Shown in pieces: positions 27,264-35,529 of a stretch of 64,000 nt of DNA. The notes below the pieces were generated by a model that saw only the letters and a program-made list of their open reading frames with translations, had not been told where the DNA came from and ran no database searches. A program made the position numbers and the translations under genes. Numbering within the stretch: position 1 is the first letter of the stretch; the number at the start of each line of letters is the position of its first letter. This stretch comes from Parasedimentitalea huanghaiensis (GTDB taxonomy: Bacteria; Pseudomonadota; Alphaproteobacteria; Rhodobacterales; Rhodobacteraceae): NCBI RefSeq assembly GCF_009753675.1, contig NZ_WQLV01000008.1, positions 185,799-249,798 of the forward strand. Reading direction: 5' to 3'.

Positions 27264-28163
27264 TTATCTTGAAGCAATACACTGATGCATCCAGTCACAA
27301 AAAACCGACACATTTGGATTCACTTGGTTACTTGGCCTGACCAGAAAGTATTGGTTTTTCGTCACCAGCGTTTGTGCGTTCAGCAGCACCAACTTGCCGT
27401 TGGCAAGCTCCTCTTCGATTAAATATGTTGGCAACAGCCCAACACCAAGCGAGGCCACTGCCCCAGCAATGATCATCGAGAACTGATCAAAGTACTTTCC
27501 GACCAGCACCGATGTTTGCGGCAAGCCCGCAAGATCAAAATAGGCTTCCCAGGCTGTGGGGCGGGTGGTCATGTGCAACAAAGGGGCCGCTGCAAGTTTC
27601 TCAACGGTATCCATTTGATGTCGCTTCATGAGATCAGGGGAAGAAACTGCAACCATTGTTTCCGAGCAAAACGGCGCCATGTCGGTATTTGGCCAGTCAT
27701 CTCGGCCAAAGTGAATTGCGAGGTCGAAATGTTCAACATCCAGATCGAAAGGCTTCAATCGCGTTGACAGGTTAATTTCGATGTCCGGGTGTTGTTCGCT
27801 GAACAACGGCAAGCGTGGGATCAACCATCGGCTCGCAAAGGCTGGCAGGCAGGCAACCCGCAATGCGGTTCCTTTTGCCCCGCCGGCAATGGCGCGCATC
27901 ATTGTGCGCCTAATGTTCTCCAAATCAATTGTCAGTTCCTTGGCCAGGCTTTCTCCGGCTTGTGTCAACACAACGCGACGCCCTACCCGACGAAAAAGCG
28001 GTGTGCCGATTGTCTGCTCCAACTCCTTAACCTGTCGACTGATCGCGCTTTGCGTCAGGTGAAGCTCCTCTGCGGCTAAAGTGAAGCTACAGTGGCGAGC
28101 TGCCGCTTCGAAACTGCGTAGCACTGAATGTGACGGAAGGATGCGGCGGGGAGTACTGTGCAA
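27264..28163 (-). CDS. LysR/GcvA-type regulator divergent from the aminomutase operon
   Basis: A 299-residue LysR regulator of the GcvA type: it opens PSHSVLRSFEAAARHCSFTLAA with the helix-turn-helix ELHLTQSAISRQVKELEQ. The effector domain reads LRVACLPAFASRWLIPRL. The start is a TTG at 28163 with AGAGG upstream. It is divergent from the KamA-like gene by about 180 bases and very likely regulates it. A palindrome at 28252-28269 is a candidate binding site. Confidence 0.9.
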   Translation of the reverse strand: MHSTPRRILPSHSVLRSFEAAARHCSFTLAAEELHLTQSAISRQVKELEQTIGTPLFRRVGRRVVLTQAGESLAKELTIDLENIRRTMMRAIAGGAKGTALRVACLPAFASRWLIPRLPLFSEQHPDIEINLSTRLKPFDLDVEHFDLAIHFGRDDWPNTDMAPFCSETMVAVSSPDLMKRHQMDTVEKLAAAPLLHMTTRPTAWEAYFDLAGLPQTSVLVGKYFDQFSMIIAGAVASLGVGLLPTYLIEEELANGKLVLLNAQTLVTKNQYFLVRPSNQVNPNVSVFCDWMHQCIASR

Positions 28164-28251
28164 CGGAGCCTCTTCAAGTTTGTAGATGTGATTTACGTGA
28201 GAAAATTGCCGACAAACACAGCTTCTACATGAGTTTTTGGAATGCGTTGAT

Positions 28252-28269
28252 GACTAACCATGGTTTGTC
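28252..28269. promoter_or_regulatory. Palindrome in the LysR/aminomutase intergenic region
   Basis: GACTAACCATGGTTTGTC is palindromic except for one T-T pair, with a perfect core AACCATGGTT. It lies midway between the two divergent starts. Confidence 0.45.
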
Positions 28270-28340
28270 GCCACGGTCAACATCAACGATCAATATCGCA
28301 AACCTGAACACCAGTCTTGCTGCTCCACGAGGAACCGAAA

Positions 28341-29771
28341 ATGGCACCTAAGGAAAAATATCTTCCCTCCGAAACCGAAAAGGCTTTCTTGGCGAAGGTC
28401 ACAAACGGCAAATATGACCGTGATATCATTACCGGCCTGAAGAAATTCGTCGAAGGAACCGTCGCTCAGGATATGCAGGGTTTCTATTCCAAGGAAGAAC
28501 TCGACGCGATTATGGAGCTAGACGGTACCGAGCGTGACCTTCAGGCCCGCATGCCGGTTAAGATCACACGCCATTATTTCGAACAGGCGCTGAAATCAAA
28601 GCCGATTCAAACTCTGGTCAAGGCCAGTCCAAAAGAGACCTATGACCTTGATGGCGCCGAAGACCCCGGCAAGCAAATGTCCTACAGTCCGGTTGAAGGT
28701 CTGATCCACAAGTATGAACTGGGTCTGATCTATGTGGCTTCAACCTGTTCTGCGCACTGCCGGTTCTGCTACCGTGAAGAGCTGATCGCAAAGAAAGAGA
28801 TCACGCGCGAAGACGGCACAGTGGCCGCCAAAGGTCTGGCCAAGATCAAAGACATTGTTGACTATGTGGTAGAGCATAACCGACTGGTCGATGAAAACGG
28901 TGGTCGCCACCCGGAAACCAACCGCGAACGCCTACGCGAGATACTGATGTCTGGTGGGGATCCGATGGTTCTGGGCAACAAGAACATTGCCCAATGGCTC
29001 GGCGCCCTGTCCGAAGCCGGCATTGAAAGCATCCGCATCGGCACCAAGGAACTGGCTTTCTATCCAGAGCGCTTTGACGAAACATTCTTTGCCATGCTGG
29101 ACGCCTTCCACGAGGCCTATCCACAGACCAACCTGCGGATGATGGTGCACTTTAACCACCCGGATGAGTTCCTGGCAAAAGACCCCAATGGCAACTACGT
29201 CGAAAACCCACAGGGTGGCCTCGAGTGGATCCCGGCAACCCGGGCATCTGTCCAGCAATTTGCTCGCCGCTCTTGGATTAACATCGACAACCAGTCGCCG
29301 ATCATTGCAGGCATCAACGACGACAGCGACGCCTTGCGCATCATGCAGCGTGAGCTGAAGCGCAACGGTGTTGAGAACCACTATTTCTTCTGCGGTCGCG
29401 ATATTGTTGGCCACAAGGCATTTAACGTGCCGATCGAAAAGGCTTGGCACATCCTGAACGAGTCGCAAAAAGGCCTGTCCGGGGTCGAGGCCCACGCACG
29501 CCTGTCGATCACTCACTACAAGGGCAAGACCGAAGTTGCTGCTGTTACCAACACTCCGTTCCCTGGTGTCAAAGGTGGTGAAAACGGTGTGGTGATTTTC
29601 AAACTCCTGCGCTCGGCCGCGGATGCGCCTGATCGCTGCAAAGTCACCATAGTGGGTCGCAACGACGAAGCCATTTGGTTCAGCGGCTATGATGATCGTG
29701 TGATCATGGATGAAGCAGAGCTCTACTCCATGTACGACATCCAGCCCATCTCGGCGCTGGCTGCCGAGTAA
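28341..29771 (+). CDS. KamA-like radical SAM 2,3-aminomutase family protein
   Basis: A 476-residue radical SAM protein. The cluster motif is C136-x3-C140-x2-C143 (CSAHCRFC). IRIGTKELAFYPERF, MMVHFNHPDE and NQSPIIAGIND align with lysine 2,3-aminomutase, which uses SAM, a [4Fe-4S] cluster and PLP to move an alpha-amino group to the beta carbon. The usual PLP loop PGGGGK is not present; the aligned stretch reads HYKGKT, leaving K394 or K396 as the possible PLP lysine. It is longer than KamA (about 415-420), mostly through an N-terminal extension. It heads an operon with ferredoxin, aminotransferase and ALDH. Amino acid substrate (Lys, Glu, Arg or other) is not settled. Confidence 0.88.
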   Translation: MAPKEKYLPSETEKAFLAKVTNGKYDRDIITGLKKFVEGTVAQDMQGFYSKEELDAIMELDGTERDLQARMPVKITRHYFEQALKSKPIQTLVKASPKETYDLDGAEDPGKQMSYSPVEGLIHKYELGLIYVASTCSAHCRFCYREELIAKKEITREDGTVAAKGLAKIKDIVDYVVEHNRLVDENGGRHPETNRERLREILMSGGDPMVLGNKNIAQWLGALSEAGIESIRIGTKELAFYPERFDETFFAMLDAFHEAYPQTNLRMMVHFNHPDEFLAKDPNGNYVENPQGGLEWIPATRASVQQFARRSWINIDNQSPIIAGINDDSDALRIMQRELKRNGVENHYFFCGRDIVGHKAFNVPIEKAWHILNESQKGLSGVEAHARLSITHYKGKTEVAAVTNTPFPGVKGGENGVVIFKLLRSAADAPDRCKVTIVGRNDEAIWFSGYDDRVIMDEAELYSMYDIQPISALAAE

Positions 29772-29778
29772 CCCTGTC

Positions 29779-29800
29779 GCGCCTGCCCTCGGGTAGGCGC
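29779..29800 (+). promoter_or_regulatory. Intercistronic hairpin between aminomutase and ferredoxin genes
   Basis: GCGCCTGCC (29779-29787) pairs with GGTAGGCGC (29792-29800, one G-T pair) around loop CTCG. A weaker AAACC/GGTTT hairpin follows. With no T-run it more likely tunes mRNA stability than ends transcription. Confidence 0.45.
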
Positions 29801-29822
29801 AAACCCATTCAAGGTTTGCCCA

Positions 29823-30161
29823 ATGACTTATGTTGTCACCGACAATTGCATCAAATGCAAATACACCGACTGTGTCGAAGTCTGCCCCGTAGAGTGCTTC
29901 TATGAGGGGCCCAACTTCCTGGTGATCCACCCGGATGAGTGCATCGACTGCGATGAATGCGTCGAGGCCTGCCCGGCAAATGCGATCTTTAATGAAGACG
30001 ACCTGCCAGAGGACAAGACACACTTCCTCGCCTTGAACGAAGAGCTGGCGCAGATCTGGCCTCAAATCTGCGACCAGAAAGATCCCCTGCCCGATGCCGA
30101 CAAATGGGACGGCGTTGAGGGCAAGTTGGAACACTTGGATAAATCGGTGCCTGAGGCTTAG
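29823..30161 (+). CDS. fdxA: 7Fe ferredoxin (FdxA)
   Basis: A 112-residue ferredoxin with one [3Fe-4S] and one [4Fe-4S] site: [18 protein letters not shown] followed by [17 protein letters not shown]. The C-terminal extension with [19 protein letters not shown] is typical of FdxA. It is placed between a radical SAM enzyme and an aminotransferase, so a role as electron donor for reductive SAM cleavage is plausible; FdxA also has general roles. Confidence 0.95.
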   Translation: MTYVVTDNCIKCKYTDCVEVCPVECFYEGPNFLVIHPDECIDCDECVEACPANAIFNEDDLPEDKTHFLALNEELAQIWPQICDQKDPLPDADKWDGVEGKLEHLDKSVPEA

Positions 30162-30163
30162 TC

Positions 30164-31492
30164 ATGTCTGAACACACAAAAAGTGCCGCTTTGTATGACC
30201 GCGCCAAGCAGGTCATGCCCGGCGGCTGTAGCCGCAACACGATCCTGCGCAAGCCGCACCCGATCTACGCTGCGAAAGGCGAAGGCTGCTTTGTCACCGA
30301 TATCGAGGGCGTCAAGCGCATCGATTTCGCCAACAACGTCGCCTCACTGATCCACGGCCATGCCCACCCTGCCATCGTGCAGGCGGTCAACGCGCAACTG
30401 GCGAATGGTTCTGCCTTTACATTGGGGACCGAGATCGAAGTTGCCTATGCTGAACAGATGGTGGCCCGCAGCCCCAATTTTGAAAAAATTCGCTTTGTGA
30501 ATTCCGGCACTGAGGCTGTAATGAGCTGCATCAAGGCGGCCCGCGCCCAAACTGGGCGCGCCAAAATAGCCAAGGTCGAAGGCTCCTATCACGGGCTGTA
30601 TGATTATGCTGAGGTCAGCCAGACGGCCAAGCCCGCCAGCTGGGGCGACGCAGACGCGCCCAACAGTGTGCCGGTTGCCAAAGGCACGCCGCAATCCGCG
30701 CTGAATGATGTGGTTGTCATTCCGTTCAACGATCCGGAACGTGCGATTGCCATTCTGGACGCCCATAAGGCAGACATCGCTGGCATCCTGATTGATCTGC
30801 TGCCCCACCGGATTGGCGTCATCCCTGCCCTGCCCGACTTTGTCGAGGCCCTGCGCAATTGGGCAACGGCCAACGGCGCGCTGATGATCATCGACGAAGT
30901 GATCACCTTTCGCACCAATTTTGGCGGTGCGCAGGAAGGCTACAACATCAAATCCGATCTTACCGCCATGGGTAAGATGATCGGTGGCGGCTTCCCGGTC
31001 GGTGCCATCGCTGGCCGCGCTGAAGTCATGGATGTAATGGATCCCACTCAAGGCCCGGCAGCCTTTCCTCACTACGGCACCTTTAACGCCAACCCGATCA
31101 CTATGACCGCCGGGTCGATGGCAATGCAGATGTTTGATCAGCCAGCCGTGGCAGAGCTGAATGCTTTGGCCGACAAGGCACGGTCCGCCTTGGCAGAGGC
31201 CATTCGCATCGCAGATGTCCCTGCCTGTGTCACTGGGCGCGGCTCAATGTTCCGCATCCACATGAAAAAACAGGCCCCGACATCCTATCGCAACGCCTTT
31301 GTTGGGCCGCAAGAACAGGCCTGCATCAGCGCGTTGCTGGATCACATGTTCGACAATGGGCTGATCATGATCGAGACCTGCTCGGGTCTTTTGTCGACCG
31401 CAATGACCCAAGCTGAAATCGACCAATTGGCGGATACCGTCCTAAACGGTCTTCGCAAAATCAAACCGCTTCTTTTGGCAACCGCGGCCTAA
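30164..31492 (+). CDS. Class III aminotransferase, GSA / beta-amino-acid type
   Basis: A 442-residue PLP enzyme related to glutamate-1-semialdehyde aminomutase and to beta-amino-acid (beta-phenylalanine) transaminases. It opens PGGCSRNTILRKPHPIYAAKGEG; PLP-site motifs are NSGTEAVMSCIKAAR, IIDEVITFR and the Schiff-base lysine K271 in AMGKMIGGGFPVGA. It begins 2 bases after fdxA. The genomic hemL would normally not sit in a catabolic operon, so transamination of a beta-amino acid made by the upstream aminomutase is the better guess. Substrate is inference. Confidence 0.9.
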   Translation: MSEHTKSAALYDRAKQVMPGGCSRNTILRKPHPIYAAKGEGCFVTDIEGVKRIDFANNVASLIHGHAHPAIVQAVNAQLANGSAFTLGTEIEVAYAEQMVARSPNFEKIRFVNSGTEAVMSCIKAARAQTGRAKIAKVEGSYHGLYDYAEVSQTAKPASWGDADAPNSVPVAKGTPQSALNDVVVIPFNDPERAIAILDAHKADIAGILIDLLPHRIGVIPALPDFVEALRNWATANGALMIIDEVITFRTNFGGAQEGYNIKSDLTAMGKMIGGGFPVGAIAGRAEVMDVMDPTQGPAAFPHYGTFNANPITMTAGSMAMQMFDQPAVAELNALADKARSALAEAIRIADVPACVTGRGSMFRIHMKKQAPTSYRNAFVGPQEQACISALLDHMFDNGLIMIETCSGLLSTAMTQAEIDQLADTVLNGLRKIKPLLLATAA

Positions 31493-31534
31493 CCATGCGG
31501 CACGCCACCTCAAAGTAACAAAAAGGGTAGAAAA

Positions 31535-33061
31535 ATGACCGTACAAGACACAATCACCTCAAACCATCAGGACATCATCTCGGCCTGCCAGCTCAGCACC
31601 GATGAAACAACTGGCGGCGCGCTTGCCGTAACCACACCTGTTGACGGCAGCGTCATCGCAAACGTTCACGTCCATTCTGTTGAAGATGCAGACGCAATGA
31701 TCGCCAAAGGCGTTGAAGCGTTTAAAGCCTGGCGCAAGGTCCCTGCCCCGCGTCGCGGCGAGCTGGTCCGCCTGTTGGGCGAAGAGCTACGCGCCGAGAA
31801 AGAAAATCTTGGTCGTCTGGTGACCCTGGAATGCGGCAAGATCTACCAAGAAGGTCTGGGCGAAGTTCAGGAAATGATCGACATCTGTGACTTCGCCGTG
31901 GGCCTGTCACGTCAACTCTATGGTCTGACCATCGCGTCCGAGCGCCCCGGCCACACAATGCGTGAAACATGGCACCCCAACGGCATCTGCGGCATCATCA
32001 CTGCCTTCAACTTCCCGGTCGCGCCATGGTGCTGGAACGCAGCCCTAGCGCTGGTTTGCGGTGATCCAGTTATCGCCAAGCCATCCGAGAAAACACCTTT
32101 GACCCAATTGGCCGTCCAGAAAATCTGCGACCGTGCAATGGCTAAGTTCGGCTCAGATGCGCCCGAAGGCTTGATCCAGTCTCTGATCGGTGAGCGTGAA
32201 GTTGGCCAGGCCCTAACCGCCTCTAAAGATGTCGCCATCATCTCGGCCACAGGTTCGGTGCCAATGGGCAAGGCAGTTGCCGCTGACATGTCCAAACGCC
32301 TAGGCAAAACCATTCTGGAACTGGGCGGCAACAACGCAATGATCGTTGCCCCGTCTGCCGATCTCGACATGGCCCTGCGCGCCATCGTGTTCTCGGCTGT
32401 GGGAACCGCCGGTCAGCGCTGTACTTCGCTGCGCCGCCTGATCGTGCACGAAGACATTTATGACACCCTGATGCCTCGTCTGATTAAGGTCTATGCCGGT
32501 CTGAAGGTTGGCAGCCCATTGGCCCCAACAACACTGGTTGGCCCGTTGATCGACCAAGGTTCCATGAACCAGATGAACAAAGCGCTTGAGCAGGCCAAGG
32601 TTGAAGGCGGCAAAGTTCACGGTGGCGGCCAGACTTTGGCAGCAGACTATCCAGATGCGGCCTATGTTTCACCTGCGATCGTTGAGATGCCCGAGCAATC
32701 GGCAATCATGCATACCGAAACCTTTGCGCCAATCCTGTACGCGGTGAAATATTCCGATCTGGACGAGGCCATTGCACTGCAAAACGCCGTACCCCAGGGT
32801 CTGTCGTCGTGCATCTTCTCTACTGACGTGCGCGAAACAGAAGAATTCCTGTCGGCGGTCGGGTCTGATTGTGGCATCGCCAACGTCAACATCGGCCCTT
32901 CGGGTGCTGAAATCGGTGGTGCCTTCGGTGGTGAAAAGGAAACCGGCGGCGGTCGTGAAAGCGGCTCCGACGCGTGGAAATCCTACATGCGTCGCCAGAC
33001 CAGCACCGTGAACTATTCCCGCGAGCTGCCTTTAGCTCAAGGAATCGTGTTTGATATCTAA
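31535..33061 (+). CDS. ALDH7-type aldehyde dehydrogenase (aminoadipate-semialdehyde-like)
   Basis: A 508-residue NAD(P)-dependent aldehyde dehydrogenase. The catalytic cysteine is C296 in GQRCTSLRR, the general base E262 in ELGGNNA, with the Rossmann motif and GGGRESGSDAWKSYMRR tail characteristic of the ALDH7/AASADH (piperideine-6-carboxylate dehydrogenase) group. That group oxidises omega-semialdehydes bearing an amino group, such as aminoadipate semialdehyde from lysine. In this operon it would take the aldehyde made by the upstream enzymes. A strong terminator follows at 33069. Confidence 0.93.
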   Translation: MTVQDTITSNHQDIISACQLSTDETTGGALAVTTPVDGSVIANVHVHSVEDADAMIAKGVEAFKAWRKVPAPRRGELVRLLGEELRAEKENLGRLVTLECGKIYQEGLGEVQEMIDICDFAVGLSRQLYGLTIASERPGHTMRETWHPNGICGIITAFNFPVAPWCWNAALALVCGDPVIAKPSEKTPLTQLAVQKICDRAMAKFGSDAPEGLIQSLIGEREVGQALTASKDVAIISATGSVPMGKAVAADMSKRLGKTILELGGNNAMIVAPSADLDMALRAIVFSAVGTAGQRCTSLRRLIVHEDIYDTLMPRLIKVYAGLKVGSPLAPTTLVGPLIDQGSMNQMNKALEQAKVEGGKVHGGGQTLAADYPDAAYVSPAIVEMPEQSAIMHTETFAPILYAVKYSDLDEAIALQNAVPQGLSSCIFSTDVRETEEFLSAVGSDCGIANVNIGPSGAEIGGAFGGEKETGGGRESGSDAWKSYMRRQTSTVNYSRELPLAQGIVFDI

Positions 33062-33068
33062 ATACAAC

Positions 33069-33105
33069 TCAGGACCGGGAGACCACTTTGGGCTCCCGGT
33101 CCTGA
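33069..33105 (+). terminator. Intrinsic terminator of the aminomutase-ALDH operon
   Basis: TCAGGACCGGGAG (33069-33081) pairs with CTCCCGGTCCTGA (33093-33105) in a 13-bp stem with an 11-base loop, followed by ATTTTG. Confidence 0.88.
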
Positions 33106-33235
33106 ATTTTGTCTGGCAATCCGCTACGCGTTGTCGATGGTTTTACAGTAAACCCCTATCAATAAGACAGTTTCCAGTGCACAACAGACGACAATACTGT
33201 TGCTGCAACGAGTTAGTCTGCATATTCATTGTTCA

Positions 33236-35293
33236 ATGGCCAAGCAGACGAGGACCGTTTTGAACCGTGCAGCATTGAAGCCCCATCACCTATTTCTCTT
33301 TATTATTGTTTTCCTTTGGCTCAGCCCATTTGCGCAAGCTAAAGACATCCTTCCCAAGCCCCCAGAGTACGTAGGCTCTGAAACCTGTACGTCCTGTCAT
33401 GCAGAGGCGGCTGAAGATTGGAAGGGCTCGCATCATGCCCTTGCTTGGACCACCCCTAGTGACGAAACAGTTGTTGGTCTCTTCGATGGCAGGTCTTTTT
33501 CTCATCAGGGCACCACCTCTTGGTTTTCCAAAGAAGATGGGCGGTTTTTAATCGACACAAGCGATGTCAAAGGCGGGCAACGGCAATACGAAGTTGTTGG
33601 TGTGGCTGGGATCGAACCGCTTCAGCAGTACATCGTTGAAACTGAACCTGGTCGCCTGCAATCCTTTGATGTGGTTTGGGATGTGGAGCAGAACCGCTGG
33701 TTTCATCTCTATCCTGATCAGGAACTTACAGCTGATGATGGGCTGCATTGGAGTGGTCCATATAAGAATTGGAATGCCCGCTGTGCAGAATGCCACGCCA
33801 CCGGGTTTGAAAAGAATTACGACCCCAAAACCGAGATGTATCAAAGTCGACAAGTGGAGATCGGCGTTGGGTGTGAAGCTTGCCATGGCCCAGCCCAGGC
33901 GCATGTTGAGTGGGCGGAAACAGGGGTGCCTGTGGATGTGACCAAATGGGCAGGAGCCAATGATATTGGGTTGCTGATCAATTTGCCTTCGGATGACTCT
34001 GCTGAGGCTGAATTACGTGGATATTTGGCCGGGACGCAGCAACGGCTTAGCCGGTTAAGCCACACAGAAACACAGATCCAGCAATGTGCCGGGTGCCACT
34101 CGCGCCGTGAACCGTTTGAAGGTGGTAACCCGCTCCCCGGCACGCCGTTTCACGATGCCTATCGACTAAGCAACCTCCGGGAAGGCCTGTATCAACCGGA
34201 CGGGCAGATTGAAGATGAGGTCTATGTTTATGGGTCGTTCCTACAATCCAAGATGTATGCCAATGGCGTCACCTGTAGCAATTGCCACAACCCCCATACC
34301 GCTGAGGTGAAGCTGGAAGGGAATGCACTATGTGGGCAGTGTCATTCACCGGCCGGAAACCCGGATTTCCCTACGCTTGCGCTCAAGGATTATGACGATC
34401 CTTCACACACCTTTCATGTTGAGGGCAGCAAGGGGGCGGAGTGCAAAAGCTGTCACATGATCGAGCGTACCTATATGGGGGTTGATGGCCGCCGCGATCA
34501 TTCATTCCGCATACCGCGCCCGGATCTGAGCCTGCAAACACAGGCTCCCAATGCCTGTAATGACTGCCACGACGATAAGACCTACGGTTGGGTAGCGGAT
34601 GCGGTTGCTAGTTGGTATCCAAATAGCACCAAACGCGGGCCACATTTTTCGCAAATTCTGGCTAAGGGTCGCAATGATCTGCGAGGTCAGGGCGAGGCAT
34701 TGGTTGGTTTGGCAGAATATGACGCATTACCCGCCATCGTGCGTGCCACTGCGTTGGATATGCTTGTGCCGCTGACCACTCCTGCGTTGGCGGCCCGGCT
34801 AGAGCCGCTATTGTCCAGCCCTGAGCCGCTGATCCGTGTTGCGGCTATTTCCATTCAGCGTGGCGCCCCCGAGACGGAACGATCAGCCCGCCTTGTTGGC
34901 CTGTTGGGGGATCCAGTAAAGGCCGTGCGTATTGCTGCAGCGCGTGGTTTTTTGGGGATGCGGATTGCCTATATGCCCGACAAGATGAACCAAGATTTGA
35001 ATATTGCAATGGGTGAGTGGCAGGCGTCCTTGGCAGCCAAGGCGGATTTCCCCGAGGCGCAATTGGTTCTGGCTGGCATTGGGCTGACCACACGGCGGAT
35101 GGATGTTGCGTTGAATGCCTTTGGCGAGGCTGTGGAAATGGATCCGCAATTGACCCAGGCCTGGGTGATGATGATCCGCATTCATGATGCGTTGGGTGAT
35201 CGGCAGGCCGCGCTTGAAACGGTTCAAAACGCTTTGGAAAAGAACCCAGACGATGTGCAACTCAACCTGATGCGGGCCGATATCGGCGGATAA
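33236..35293 (+). CDS. Octaheme cytochrome c with HEAT/TPR tail
   Basis: A 685-residue exported protein. After a basic N-terminus the hydrophobic core HLFLFIIVFLWLSPFAQA forms a Sec signal. Eight heme-binding CxxCH sites are visible: CTSCH (C51), CAECH, CEACH, CAGCH, CSNCH, CGQCH, CKSCH and CNDCH, in the style of cytochrome c554/octaheme nitrite or tetrathionate reductase relatives. The last 230 residues are helical repeats (HEAT-like AVRIAAARGFLG) and TPR units (DMDPQLTQAW-like). The electron acceptor or substrate is unknown. It begins about 170 bases after the ALDH operon. Confidence 0.93.
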   Translation: MAKQTRTVLNRAALKPHHLFLFIIVFLWLSPFAQAKDILPKPPEYVGSETCTSCHAEAAEDWKGSHHALAWTTPSDETVVGLFDGRSFSHQGTTSWFSKEDGRFLIDTSDVKGGQRQYEVVGVAGIEPLQQYIVETEPGRLQSFDVVWDVEQNRWFHLYPDQELTADDGLHWSGPYKNWNARCAECHATGFEKNYDPKTEMYQSRQVEIGVGCEACHGPAQAHVEWAETGVPVDVTKWAGANDIGLLINLPSDDSAEAELRGYLAGTQQRLSRLSHTETQIQQCAGCHSRREPFEGGNPLPGTPFHDAYRLSNLREGLYQPDGQIEDEVYVYGSFLQSKMYANGVTCSNCHNPHTAEVKLEGNALCGQCHSPAGNPDFPTLALKDYDDPSHTFHVEGSKGAECKSCHMIERTYMGVDGRRDHSFRIPRPDLSLQTQAPNACNDCHDDKTYGWVADAVASWYPNSTKRGPHFSQILAKGRNDLRGQGEALVGLAEYDALPAIVRATALDMLVPLTTPALAARLEPLLSSPEPLIRVAAISIQRGAPETERSARLVGLLGDPVKAVRIAAARGFLGMRIAYMPDKMNQDLNIAMGEWQASLAAKADFPEAQLVLAGIGLTTRRMDVALNAFGEAVEMDPQLTQAWVMMIRIHDALGDRQAALETVQNALEKNPDDVQLNLMRADIGG

Positions 35294-35529
35294 CCTGCTG
35301 GCATCTACGTCACCAAACAAACTCCTAGACCCGAGTACCATGGAATGCTTATGTTGGGTTTGGTAGAAGGTGAGCTTTAATATTCATCCAGCAATTGCAG
35401 TGTGTTGGTGATTTTGGATGAAGTGTATCCGGTTTGATTAAACATAGCTGACCTAATTCTTACGATTAATCGCTGTCCGCACGCGGCGTGTTGGCAAATG
35501 CGCAAAAACCCAATTTTAGGGAGTTGAAA

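Noticed and set aside
28932..30134. A 400-codon minus-strand frame opposite the aminomutase and ferredoxin genes
   Set aside because: It is antisense to two clear genes, has no recognisable domain and arises from their codon bias.
30344..31072. A 242-codon minus-strand frame opposite the aminotransferase
   Set aside because: Shadow of the PLP enzyme gene; no ribosome site or domain.
30164..31492. Identity as hemL (glutamate-1-semialdehyde aminomutase)
   Set aside because: Alphaproteobacteria make aminolevulinate mainly by ALA synthase, and the operon context is catabolic; the beta-amino-acid transaminase branch fits better.
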